The notes under the pieces: model-generated
Told to the model about the DNA's origin: nothing
What the model saw: the letters and a program-made list of their open reading frames with translations, nothing else
The model's database searches: none
Shown: piece after piece, positions 20,599-31,602 of the stretch
Layout: each line of letters opens with the position of its first letter
Position numbering within the stretch: position 1 is the first letter of the stretch
Position numbers and translations under genes: made by a program
Assembly: GCA_018398585.1 (NCBI GenBank)
Contig: JAGTTD010000001.1
Coordinates: forward strand, 32,563,438-32,627,437
DNA: 64,000 nt
Direction: 5' to 3'
Source of the DNA: Simmondsia chinensis
Lineage: Eukaryota > Streptophyta > Magnoliopsida > Caryophyllales > Simmondsiaceae

Positions 20599-23463
20599 TG
20601 TTGGGATGAATTTAAAAAACTTTCCCTAATTTATTAAAGAAGTGCGGTGGGATTTTAAACCTATAGATGACTAAAATTTGAAACATTAAATCTACATATT
20701 TAAATTCCTAATTTAAATCTACGGGCCTCTATTCTAATACATTAATAACAATAGGGCAAACTATAGAAAGATCCCTTGCACTTTACAATTAATTACAACA
20801 CACCCTCTGCACTTACAATTTTGAAAAATAGAGCCCTGAACTTTGCAATTAAATACAACATACCTTCTGCACTTTTAATTTAAAAAATAGCCCCCTGAAC
20901 TTTGCAAATTAACACAACATACCCCATGTACTTTCAATTTCATGAAATAGCCCCTGAATTTTGTTATTATACACAACTCACCCCCGAACTTTGTTACTAA
21001 ACATAACACATCACTTACACATTCATAAAATTTAAAATAAAATATAAGAAATTAAAAAAATTGAATAAATTATGAAAGATATTTTTTTGAAAAAAGTAAG
21101 AAAAAAATGTAATAATAATTTAAATTTAAATTTTCAATGTTTTAAAAAAATATTTTTTTCGGTATTTATTTTTAAAATTTTAATTTCGTGCATTTTTTTA
21201 GTTTTAAATTTTTAATCTAATTTTAGAATTTATTTTATTAAACATTATTATATTTTCTCTTACAATTTTTTATAAACATTTAAAAAATATTTAATTATCT
21301 TCTAAATTTATAATATTTTTACTATATTAGTTAAAATAATTAATTTTTATAAATATTAAAAAAAATTCTCTTATGTTTTGTCTAGAAATATAAAGATCAT
21401 ACTTTTCATCTAAAAGCATAATTTCTTATCTTTTATACAAAACTAAAAAGTCTCCCATTTTTTATTTGATACAAAGCTGTTACATTTTGTCTAAAAATAT
21501 AAATTACTATAGTTTGTATAAAACAAGAAAATCTCTTATTTTTAATTTGATAATTTTTTTATTTTAAATTTATTATTCTAATTTTTATTAAATTTAAAAA
21601 ATATTATTATATTTTTTCATTTTTTTTCCAATATTTTTTCATAATTTGTTTTAAATTTTATATTTATTAATGTTTAAGGGGTGAATTATGTTTAATAATA
21701 ATGGTCGGGGGTGAGTTGTGTGTAATAACAAAGTTCAAGGGACTATTTTATAAAATTAAAAGTGTAGGGGGTGTGTTTTGTGTAATGACAAAGTTCAGAT
21801 GGCTATTTTATAAAATTGAAAGTACAGGGGGTGTGTTATTTTAATTTGTAAAGTTCAGGGGGCTATTTTATGAAATTAAAAGTGCAGGAGGTGTGTTGTA
21901 TTAATTTGCAAAGTTCAAGGGGCTATTTTTTCAAATCAAAAGTGAAGGGGGTGTGTTGTGATTAAATGCAAAGTTCAGGGGGTCTTACTATATTTTTCCC
22001 ATAATAATAACATGAACTTAAAGCTAGCATAATAAGAATTACAGTAAATAAATAGAAAAGTAAAAATCTAAAAGAGATGGAAAAAAGAATACTTGGAATT
22101 GCTCCAAAACAAAAACTACCAGAATGATAGCGAGAGAACATCGACACCTAGCAGCCTTCTATGCAATCACCTCAGAATGCCCGAAAAGTGGACTCCGAAA
22201 AGTATTAAACTGAAGAAAGAAAAATTTCAAAGAAAAATTTTCTCTATAATTAAATCTCTGATAAGAAACCTTCAATTTTAATTTGATACCAAACATTAAA
22301 ATTAGCATCCCTATTTATAGTAGGAGACCAAAGTGAAAAATAGCAAACAAAACGATGTCGGATGCATCAAAATCAAACAAAAACCGTGTAAAACCATTAC
22401 AAAATGACGTCGCATCCGCACAGTTCAAACCCCGTCGTTTAAACCTTATTCCATATGCCACGTGGTGGGCAGTTATTGGCACACGTGTATGCACCCGGAT
22501 AGCTAGCGGGACGTCACCGTGGTTCGTCCGATATGAGGAGCGTGGATTGCGACTAAATTTCGCGATTGTTCCTTTTTTGTTTTGTTTTCTACATGTAAAA
22601 ATTTATCTTATGAATTTTAATTTTTATAAATTATTTAATTTTATAATTTTTAACTTTTATTTATTTCATGAATAATGTTTAGCAAATTTAAATTTACTTA
22701 TCTCATGAATTTTTCTTTAATATTTTTTGATGGCAATAGAAAGCAGAGGTTTATGTAGAAACCTCAGAGACAATTTAAATCTAGCTCCAAATGGGTTAAA
22801 TTAATTATCATCTAACTACACTCTAGACTTAAATCATTTAGTCTATAATACCGAAATAGACTATTCTTACAATTGCAACCTCTCTATGAGATGTCCATAA
22901 CAAAAAATAATTATAACTACTACCATTGTTTTTCTAACAGCTTCTCCATTAGTTATAGACTCGCCTTTTACTGAATAATTCATTTATACTTGAACATATT
23001 CACAGTATAAATTCCAAATGTCAAACACTTGGAACACTTTTGCCAAAGATTCCGAATTAATTCAAATGCTTGCGAATCAACTAAGGGGACATCTATATCT
23101 CGTAAGAGACTATAGATTCTCTGTTGAATACCTAATCCTTGTCACGCTTCACGCGCTACCCAGAGTACGTGGGAATTCAATCATATATCAAGACCTCACT
23201 TATAGTACACCAAAGTAACCAATATTCCATGCACAAGTCCAGAATACTCTCAGGATTTTGAATCGTTGTTCAGATAGTACAACATTAATCACTCATTTTC
23301 AACAGTAGTTTAGAAACAGGTAAATCACATGGTCCAACTCAGTGTATCAATTTTATTAGACACACCAACCTAACACTTTTGGATCACCATACACATGACC
23401 AAGAGAAGTCATCTAAAGTGTCACATTATAATCTTAGAATAGAAGTGGTCCAAACTTGTCTTT
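20599..23463 (-). mobile_element. 3' LTR of copia element A, interrupted by a MULE-like element
   Basis: Minus-strand LTR related to those of B and C: it ends TTCATCCCAACA at 20599 on the minus strand and continues on both sides of the insertion at 20754-22000. Shared landmarks include cttggtcatgtg-type sequence near 23400, the gacatctatatctcgt block near 23090, and TATA plus G-box-like cacgtg near 22460. At about 23463 the LTR is fused to RT sequence of the same family, so its first ~270 bp and the rest of pol are deleted. The target was the catalytic codons of Z RT; the 5 bases next to it are TCATC (20594-20598). Confidence 0.75.
20754..22000. mobile_element. Non-autonomous MULE-like foldback element M1
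   Basis: 1247 bp with long terminal inverted repeats (about 250-330 bp each) beginning GGG-AAA-ATAGA/T-AAGA. Each TIR is built of four to five degenerate ~60-bp subrepeats containing ccctgaactttgcaatt and acaacacaccccct in the left arm, and their reverse complement on the right. The core is very AT-rich and non-coding. The flanks ATAACAATA (20745-20753) and ATAATAATA (22001-22009) match at 8 of 9. The related LTR of element C has an uninterrupted TATTGTTATG at this point, which supports a true 9-bp duplication and hence Mutator-type transposition. Confidence 0.7.
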
Positions 23464-23516
23464 GAGTCCATACCTGAAAGGTAAAAGCCCCTTTTTAGAG
23501 TCCTCTATGCGATACC
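23464..23516 (-). pseudogene. copia RT fragment of element A, downstream piece
   Basis: The minus-strand frame gives EDSKKGLLPFRYG, the copia RT segment after YIDKML. It continues directly from the fragment at 33516-33803 once element B and its 5-bp duplication are removed. It is fused on its downstream side to the LTR of A. Confidence 0.75.
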
Positions 23517-23736
23517 TGTTGGAAAAGGTGTCCTAGAAAAACCCAATTAGTTAGTTTTAAATATTAAATAAATAAAATTATTTTATTTATCTATTGTCTA
23601 TGTTTTACGAGTCAAACGTATGTGATTGTTTTTCTAAAACATTCCATGATATAGACATTGTCCAAGATGACGTGTCAAGTTTGGTTTAAGTGGTCAATGA
23701 GATTGAACCATGAAAAGACTTAGATCAAACTAGTGA

Positions 23737-23984
23737 GCAAGCAACATTCCCAGTGCCCAAAAGGCTCCCGCCTAAGCAGGGTTTTGGGGGGGGGGGGGGG
23801 AGGATGTACGCAGCCTTTCCCCTTTAGGATGGTACCCTGAAGAGAGGCTGTTTCCGATTACCCCCTGCGTAAGGGGTGAGGACTTCCCAGGTGGACACCC
23901 ATCCTGGTACTACTCTCTCCCAAGCATACTAGACTTCGAAGTTTTAATGGGATCCAGTGCCAACGTGTTGGTACCCTCTTTGGT
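23737..23984. mobile_element. SINE-like insertion in 5' LTR of B
   Basis: 248 bp absent from the 3' LTR and flanked by the 13-bp duplication atcaaactagtga (23724-23736 and 23985-23997). It contains a G16 run at 23785-23800 and the phrase gatgtacgcagcct followed by gaagagaggctgtttcc, a signature I recognise from short interspersed elements of eudicots. A relic of the same family is at 63400-63491. Confidence 0.75.
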
Positions 23985-25548
23985 ATCAAACTAGTGACAT
24001 GTTGTTAAAGTATATTCATAGTCGGTGCTAAGTTTGGATAACTTGTCTGATAAGACTATAATATGATACTTTTGATGACTTGTCTTGGTCATGTGGATAG
24101 GGATCCAAGAGTATTGTGTTGGTGTTTTTAATAAGATTGGAACACTGCGCAGGACCACATGAATTAGTTGTTTCTTTACTACTATCAAAAATAATTAATT
24201 CTGTAAGATAATAACTCTTAATTCGAAAAATAGTCTGAACTCGTGCATAGAATGTTAATTACTTTGATGCCCAAAATGATGAGGTTAAAATTGAATAACC
24301 AGGATCTTACGTCATTGGGCAATTGCATGAAGTGTGGCAGAAATGGATATTTTGCTAGGAATCTACAATGAAAGATGTCCCCTTAGTTGATTTGCAAATA
24401 TATGAACAGATTCTAGAATCTTTGGCCAAATTATTCCATATGTTTGACATTTGAAATTAATATGAAAATTATTTTGTATTATGAATTGTCGAAAGGGCGA
24501 GTCGGGAACTACGGTGATAGAGGTGAGGAAAATAAAGATAGTAGCTAGCGTTGTTTTTGCTCAAGGATGTCTAATAGAGGGATTATTTATCGCAATAACA
24601 ACAATAATAATAATATTTGGAAAATTCTTGAGTGAATATATTTTAGTCTAGAGTGAAGTAAAACTTATTTAGTAGAATTAAATTTTATTAAATGGTAATC
24701 AATTCTTATCATAGGATGGTAATCAGATTTGACCCACTTAGGCTAGAGTTAGATTGTCCCTAAAATCCCTCTGCAAGCTCAAGTTAAGCACTGGTTGAAT
24801 ATATTTAAATAAAATTCATGAGATAAATTAGTTATTTATAAGATGAATAAATTAATTTTTTTCCAAACATAATTCATGTGATTAATTATTTATTCATAAG
24901 ATGAATAAATTAATTTTATCAATTAATATTCATAAGATGAATTTTGTACATGTGAGAATTTAAACAAAAAAAAAGGGTAAGAACACGCGTCCCAGCACAC
25001 ACACAATACTTGTGTGTGATCATACCAGTCACTGATGTCAGCGACAGGGTACTGTGCATTTATTTGGCTATGTGCTGACGTTAGCAGCTAGTAGCCACTT
25101 TATAAATATATGGGCGTGGTTACGTTTTTTATGTTGAATCAAGTTTTTTTTTTCTTTTTATATTTTGGAACCTAGTTTTCTTCCACGATGAAAACCTTAA
25201 GGTTCTTGTAAATTAATGTCTAGCATAGTTTTTCCAAAAATTATTTTTTGGAAAGATTAAAAGGAAAAATTTTGTTCCGAATTTTTTCCTAAATGAAATA
25301 TTTTGGGAGCCTACACTCCGATGCTAATAGAGGTCATTTTGGAGAAGATCTTGAGGTGTCAAAGAGTTTTGATTTGTGCTTCAGGTATATCTAAATTAAA
25401 ATTTTGACATTTAATTTGCTCTTTTCTTTGTTTCATTTGTTCTACGTATTATGTTTATACTTGTTTTATTCGATATTTTGATTGTTATATTACGAGCCTG
25501 TTAGAGTATGATCTAGGTATTAGATCAGGGCATTAGATTTAAAATTAA

Positions 25549-26636
25549 GGCTTCGTTTGTTTCGGGGGAAAACCACATTCTAGGAAGTGGTTTTCCCCTT
25601 TTCCTTTGTTTGGCGCGTCTTTAGCTTACGGAAAAGGTTTTCTGACAGAAAACCTTTTCCTTCAAATGAGGGAAAGTGACTTCCCTTTCAAAACGGGGGA
25701 AGTTATGATTCTAAGTGGCTCAAAAACCTTCGCGATTAATATCATGCAAATCGAGATTGAATCAAAATCAACCAGACTGCACTGTAGGCATTTAACATCA
25801 CAACATCGGACAAGAATTAGACTGAATAATTAAAAATAAATTGAATATTAATTTGTTATTGTTACAAAAGAACAACTTTACTCAAGTTGAATTGTTATAT
25901 AATATTATAGAAGAAAATTATCTAGGTAATATTTTAGCATTTATTACATAGGTACTATGATATTTCAGTAATTTATAACGATGTACTCTGAAGTTTAAAA
26001 ATTTTCTCATAAATCAGGTATCTCTTGCCAAAATTTAGTATATTTTAAATAAAAATAGCAATCTATATGTATCATATATCATAATGCAATAATTTCTTTT
26101 GTCCAAAAATACTAACATAACACATTTTTTGATAATATATAAGTAATTTTTGTTAGAATGTGGAAAACCTTTTGATAATATAATATTTGTACCATCAGTT
26201 TTTTGACAAAAATTAGACGAATTTTAATAAAAATTTACCAGATTTTAACACAATATATACACAAGTGATAAAATTTCTTATCTCATGACACCTCATCGTA
26301 TACATTAAAATGACAGAGTATTTAGATAATAAATGCTCAAATTTTAGAATACCTAAGAAATAATTTTTCTAATTTATACAGCTTTGATAGTTAATTTTTT
26401 ATTTTCTTACTTCATATATGTTTTACTATTACTTACTTTGTCTTATAAAAATATATAAAATGATTGATGAAAAATATTTTTTTAAAACATACAAGAAGAC
26501 ATTACAATGGGGAATTGAGTTTTCCTTTGAAACAAACAACGAAAAATCCCACTCGAAATTTATATTTCCTTGGAAAACCTTTTTCGAAGAAAAATTAATT
26601 CCTAAACTCTAATTTTCCGTCAAAACAAACAAAGCC
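25549..26636. mobile_element. PIF/Harbinger-like non-autonomous element (MITE)
   Basis: 1088 bp absent from the 3' LTR. Terminal inverted repeats begin GGCTTCGTTTGTTTCGG on the left and, read inward, GGCTTTGTTTGTTTTGA on the right. The target duplication is TAA (25546-25548 and 26637-26639), and the empty site aaaattaagaatttt is seen at 33431-33445. The left subterminal region holds two strong hairpins (for example ggaaaaggttttct pairing with agaaaaccttttcc near 25635-25665). No transposase is encoded. Confidence 0.85.
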
Positions 26637-26711
26637 TAAGAATTTTAAATTGTTTTTACGCTGCGCCTACTTTAGTCGCTTAGGGAAAATTTTTGAAATA
26701 CGTTCTCAACA

Positions 26712-26725
26712 TCTGTATCAGAGCC
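26712..26725 (+). promoter_or_regulatory. Primer binding site, element B
   Basis: Reads tctgtatcagagcc directly after the LTR, a one-base variant of the initiator tRNA-Met complement. Confidence 0.75.
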
Positions 26726-27922
26726 AACTCTGAATATGTTTGTAATTGACATTAAAACTTTAGGTCTGATAAAATTAAGGTATGTAGAATTACGAAAGTA
26801 TGAAATTTTGAATTTCATTAAAGGAAAAAGACTACCCTAAATATTTTTGTTAAAATAGTTTAATGACAAGATTGAATATTCGTTGAAGTTTTAAATTGTT
26901 TAAAATTTTGGATGATTCATGATTCAATCAAGAAGCGCAAGTCTAAATCAGGTATAATTAGATTAGATATTTAGAGAGTTGAACGATTTAGATTATTAGT
27001 CTTATTTGATTAGATTTGAGCCTAGGTATGAAATATTTAATTGTTGAATATTTTATGATAATCCAAAACAAAGAAAAATCTGATTGTGTTATTATAGAGT
27101 TTAATAACAATATTATTGTTCACCATATTTAAATTATTTAAATTAGGATGAATTATAATTAAAGTAGTGAGTGTATAAGTCTAAATAATTTAATGAGATT
27201 AGATATTCAAATAATTAAATGATTTACGAATATATGACGTCACATAGAATATCTAATTGGATTAGATGTTTAGTTTTCTATCTAATGAGATTAAGATCAG
27301 ATTTCATTAATCAATTATTTATATAAATAATACAACCACAAAAAATAAAATAAAAAAAGGTGGGGCGTACCCAGTCACATATATTAAAAATATTTTATTT
27401 TATTTTATTTTTATATTTTTATTATTTAAATAATTTCAATATATTAAATAATTAATTAGGATCAGATTCTAATTAAGATTATGTGATAATATTTTCCAAA
27501 AGAGCTTAGAAAAATCTTTAATTGCTCCAACCTTTAGGCCTTAAGTAATGTTAATTCATATTGTTTGATAACATAGTACTTATTAATTTTGTTCATATAT
27601 TGAATATTATTTAATGAGTTAAACATTTTGTATGATGTGAATAAAAGTTATGAGGCTATATAACTTGAAATATTTGATTTCATCTAGCGGGAGAATTTTT
27701 TCGAATAAGTCTAATTAGATTAGTAAACTCAACAGTTGAATTATTTTAAAAGAAAATTCTCATAATGTAACTAATGAGATTAGATTGCATAGGTTGGGTA
27801 ATTAAAGGAGCCTAATATGATTAGGACTTTATTTAATTGTTAAATAAAATTTAGAATGAGATTCTAATGACTGATTATGAGATAATCAAATTTTAAAAGA
27901 AAGATTTGCCATTGTAAAATTT
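26726..27922 (+). other. Untranslated leader of element B
   Basis: AT-rich, with many repeats of a aatgagattaga-like phrase and one or two copies of the agaatgagattct...gattatgagataatc palindrome pair (27852-27895) that is amplified in the leader of element C. No reading frame. Confidence 0.6.
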
Positions 27923-28840
27923 CAAGTGGGAGTGAGGATTAGGGTTTGATTCCTCACGGTCTCCATTGCCAATCTAATAGTACAGTGGATAGGCGCTTCT
28001 CCTTGAGAAGGGCGTTTGTTCGCAGGGTACAAGGTTAGACTTCTTCATGAAAGATTGAGGTATGGGAAAATGTGTGCGGCCACGCTAATGTGGAGTATCT
28101 TGTTTACTTGAACTAATGTCTAGGTGACGGTATACACTTGACTAGGATAGTATGATAGTCTGTTAGAGAGCGCTATGATACTGTTTTAGAGACCAAGGAA
28201 GAAATGGTCAGTTAAATCTGTTTAGGAAACATATTATTTGAGAATAGTTCTCATTTTACTAATTACTTGTTACGCCTCTCCCATAACAATGCGTAGATTG
28301 ATCAACTCATCGTTGCACATACACAGAGAATGGTTAAGTGGATCCATGCTTTGTCTATTTGCTAACATTATTTAGAAGTTCACAATACTCAAAGTATCAA
28401 GTGGGAGCGAGCTTCTAAATGAATCTTATGGCCTTCATTACCGCCTAGCAGTATAGTAGGTGGGCGCAACTCCCTGAGGAGAGCATTCATTTGCAGAATA
28501 CAATTAGTCCTCTAAGAGATGAACTAAGTCCAAGCAATCGAGTACGGCCACGCCGAGGTGGAGTATATTGAGACCTTGTACAAGTGCTTAGGCAATGGTC
28601 TACAGTTGACTGTGGTCTATATTAGCCTCCCTGAGGAGCTCTGCTGTAGGACCTTAGAGGCTGAGGAAAAGGTGGTTTGTTAAATATGTTTAGTAAAGGG
28701 TTTATAAGAAAATATATTTATAGAGAAATGTTCTCACCCTTCTGATGTCTCAATTCGGCCTCACCAACGGGGAGTTTTGGGTGGTTCGGTTGGGTCTCCA
28801 CCACATACATGTAAGAGTCGAACAGTGAAGAAAAGCAATC
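27923..28840 (+). repeat. Tandem duplication of a conserved leader module, element B
   Basis: Two diverged copies, about 27923-28397 and 28398-28840, with period near 475 bp. Both start caagtggga and contain a cattgcc/taccg..cta..agtatagta block, a cggccacgc..gtggagtat block and a gagaat..tctcac end. Element C has a single homologous copy at 45234-45660. Confidence 0.7.
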
Positions 28841-31590
28841 ATGTGTGTTATACGACTTGTTTTACAGTTTTTGTTTTCAGACAGGTCGTTAGATTATGCA
28901 TTGCAACTAATACTAGTACATCTTGTCTGTTCTAGTTTGTTCATTTTAATATAATATGTTTTACTACATGTTGAGCACTAGGAGATGCCCAAAGTTCTCT
29001 GGGTTGCTACTAGTAGATCTACTAAGTTGAAAAGAACGTTAGGAACGTTAGACTAGATTAAAGAGTTAGTCAGATGCAAGATTCAGACATTGGATGTTGA
29101 ACTTATTCTAGTGTTAGATACTTGAATTGCCAATTGTAATAGAGATGATCAGATACTTGAGAGAAGCATTTGGTCAGAGAACTAGTAGCATGAGAATAGT
29201 TTATGAGAAAATGTGTCATTAGAACTAAGGGCAGAGTCTACTTAATATAAACATCTATCTCAGCAATTAGGAATCTCAAAAGGGTAAAATAAAATATGGG
29301 TCAAATTAGTTTTGCCTCTTTTATAAGAGCACTGGACTTTAAAAGGAATTTCCTATGCATTTAGATACTATTGTTGCCAAGACCAAAAAGCCAACATGAC
29401 AAGATATTTGATATCATTTCTCATCTAGTTGTGACTAGTAGGAAGTTCATTAGTGTACTGGTGAACGTGTTTTCAATAATTGCATCAAGAGGTAGGAGTT
29501 TAAGCCAAGAAATGTAGTTTTGTTTTTGAATAACTATCTTGATGTGCTTAAGTAATTTGATTTCTTTCAACTATTTGTTTCAAAATAGACTTTCAGTTAT
29601 TTTTTTGAAAAATAAACTGATAGTTATATAAATAAAGTATTTATTAAAGATGTGTACTGTTAGATAGTTAACTTATTTTGATCAAAGATACATTAATGGC
29701 GATCTATTAGTCTAATACAAGCTAGGGTGTGTAACCTTATAAAAGTGAAATTCCGGAAACCATATAGCTTTTAAGTGATACTTAATCTTAGGTCACATTA
29801 GTCGGATATGATTCGAAACAGGTTTGATTTGTCTTATGGATCATTAAGTACTCGAATAATAACCAGTATGTAAATCATGTTTGAATTAATGGTGACTACA
29901 AGTGTCTTTAAGAGTAAAGACAACAGGACCACTAAGCTGCTAGAACTTATTCATAAAGTGTCTATGGACTACTAAAAGTTCAAGCGAGCGGAAGAGATAT
30001 GTATTTCATGAAATGTTTATGAACGGCTACTCAATTAGTTGATGTATGGATATACCTATGAAGACAGAAGTCTTGAATTCTTTGAAAGGTTCAAATAATT
30101 AAAGCCTGAAGTTGGAATCACTTAGGTAATTTTATCATGTCACTTTGATTAGATCAAAGTGGTGGTGTCGGGATAATTCTTTTTTTTTTTTTTTCTTATT
30201 ACAGAGAGTTGTAGAAATGATCAATAATGTGTTATTGAATATGGTAAGATTCATATGATGAGTCACATTTACATATCAAAAGGTTTGTTATGTAATATGT
30301 TTTAGAAAGTGTTCTAAAAGGAACAATAGATAGCTTGTGTTAGCTTGATAGTATGTCCATATAGCTTGATACAACTTGTAGTGTAGATGATGTATTAGGT
30401 ATATCTTTAACTAGGTTATTGTCACACAAGGTACATGAGAGCTTTGGTGTAGTGGGATGATGGTCAGGGTCACCTAACAGATTCATATTAGTCTTAATAG
30501 TTAAGAATGATGATAAATCTGATCCTTTGGACTATAATGAAACTCTTAAGTATAAAGATGCAGACTATTGGATCTGGGCAATAAAAGTTAAGTTAAAAGT
30601 AATTATATTTTAAGCAAGTATGGGAACTTGTAGCGGCGTCGAAAGACATTAAATCCGTAAGATAAAAACTGAATGGATCTACAAGTATAAAAAGTTCATT
30701 GGACAAGAAGGTAGAGACCTTCAAAGCTGGATTGGTGGCTGTGGGTTAATACCCTATAGGAAGGAATCATCTTTGATGAAGCCTTCTAGCCATATGTTAT
30801 GCTTAAGTCCATAAGGATACTCATCCATTGTGTTTTATATGATGAGATATAAAAAAGGGGAAATCAAGGCGACATTCTCTGAATGGTTTTCTTGAAAGGT
30901 TATGTATATGATACAACCAGACAAGTTTCTTGCCAAGAGTCAGAAGCATATGGTATGTAAACTGAATTAGTCTATTTGTAGACTTAAATAAGCATCTTAT
31001 TCATTAAATAGTAGATTCGATGACGGTTAATCAAGTCCTAGGGATTTGAGTCAGTGGTTAGGGAACCGTTAGTGTAAAAAGTGACATAACATGAAAGTAC
31101 AGACTTTCTAAATATTGTATATAGATGGCATTCTACTCATTGAGAATGGTGTAGAATTATTATGAGCTGTTAAGTTTTATTGTCCAGTCAGTCAATTAAA
31201 AGTGAAAGACCTAAAATGAATCAACTGTGTTCTATGGATCAAGCTTTTCCGAGGTTCAAAGAAAAGATGTTTGGTTTATCGCATGTCGTTTGTTTTAAAA
31301 AAGAGAGTTTAGACATTTGATGTCAGAATTCCTGTTTACCCTTCTAGTGGGAGTCATGAGATGGTGAAGAGTAAAGTAGTCTTGTATTGCTTACTTCATT
31401 ATGGAAGTTAGGTACTTGACCGCTAGAGAGTTGTTGAGTAGACTAGTTGACTCAGAAGGTTCCTAGTAGATGAAAGCATGCGAGCAAAAGAATAAGATAG
31501 CGATAGATCAGTTTTGGTTTAAGTCTATAGTCAAAGAGTTGACAAGTCCCTACTGGATAGTCATGCAATGCAGGTTATTTGGATTTATGA
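28841..31590 (+). pseudogene. Degraded gag-pol of element B
   Basis: No long frame survives. Gag, protease and integrase are not recognisable between 28841 and 30600; this stretch includes a T17 run at 30178-30194. RT is traceable from about 30630: WIYKYKKFIG-like sequence, then KVETFKAGLVAVG (normally KARLVAKG), MIQPDKFLAKSQKHMVCKL-like sequence near 30910-30965, and a catalytic box reading YIDGILLIENG near 31120 in place of YVDDILLIGND. RNase H is represented only by weak traces before the polypurine tract. Assignment rests on motif order; the gene is long dead. Confidence 0.6.
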
Positions 31591-31602
31591 CAAGTGGGGG
31601 AT
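31591..31602 (+). promoter_or_regulatory. Polypurine tract, element B
   Basis: caagtgggggat directly before the 3' LTR; it would prime plus-strand DNA synthesis. Confidence 0.75.

Larger units (their letters stand above)
23517..26711 (+). mobile_element. 5' LTR of element B (with SINE and MITE inside)
   Basis: Starts TGTTGGAAAAGGTGTC and ends CTCAACA. Without the two insertions (23737-23984 and 25549-26636) it is about 1.84 kb, close to the 1.91 kb 3' LTR. A TATA-like ttataaatatatggg at about 25100 matches the one near 32930 in the 3' LTR. Confidence 0.85.

Noticed and set aside
20265..20637. Poly-proline and poly-glycine reading frames across the G-run
   Set aside because: They are translations of the G35 homopolymer; the real coding trace in this region is RT of element Z on the minus strand.
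22330..22560. GC-rich stretch with cacgtg boxes as a host promoter
   Set aside because: It aligns with the U3/TATA region of the LTRs of C (about 42900-43160), so it belongs to the LTR of element A on the minus strand.
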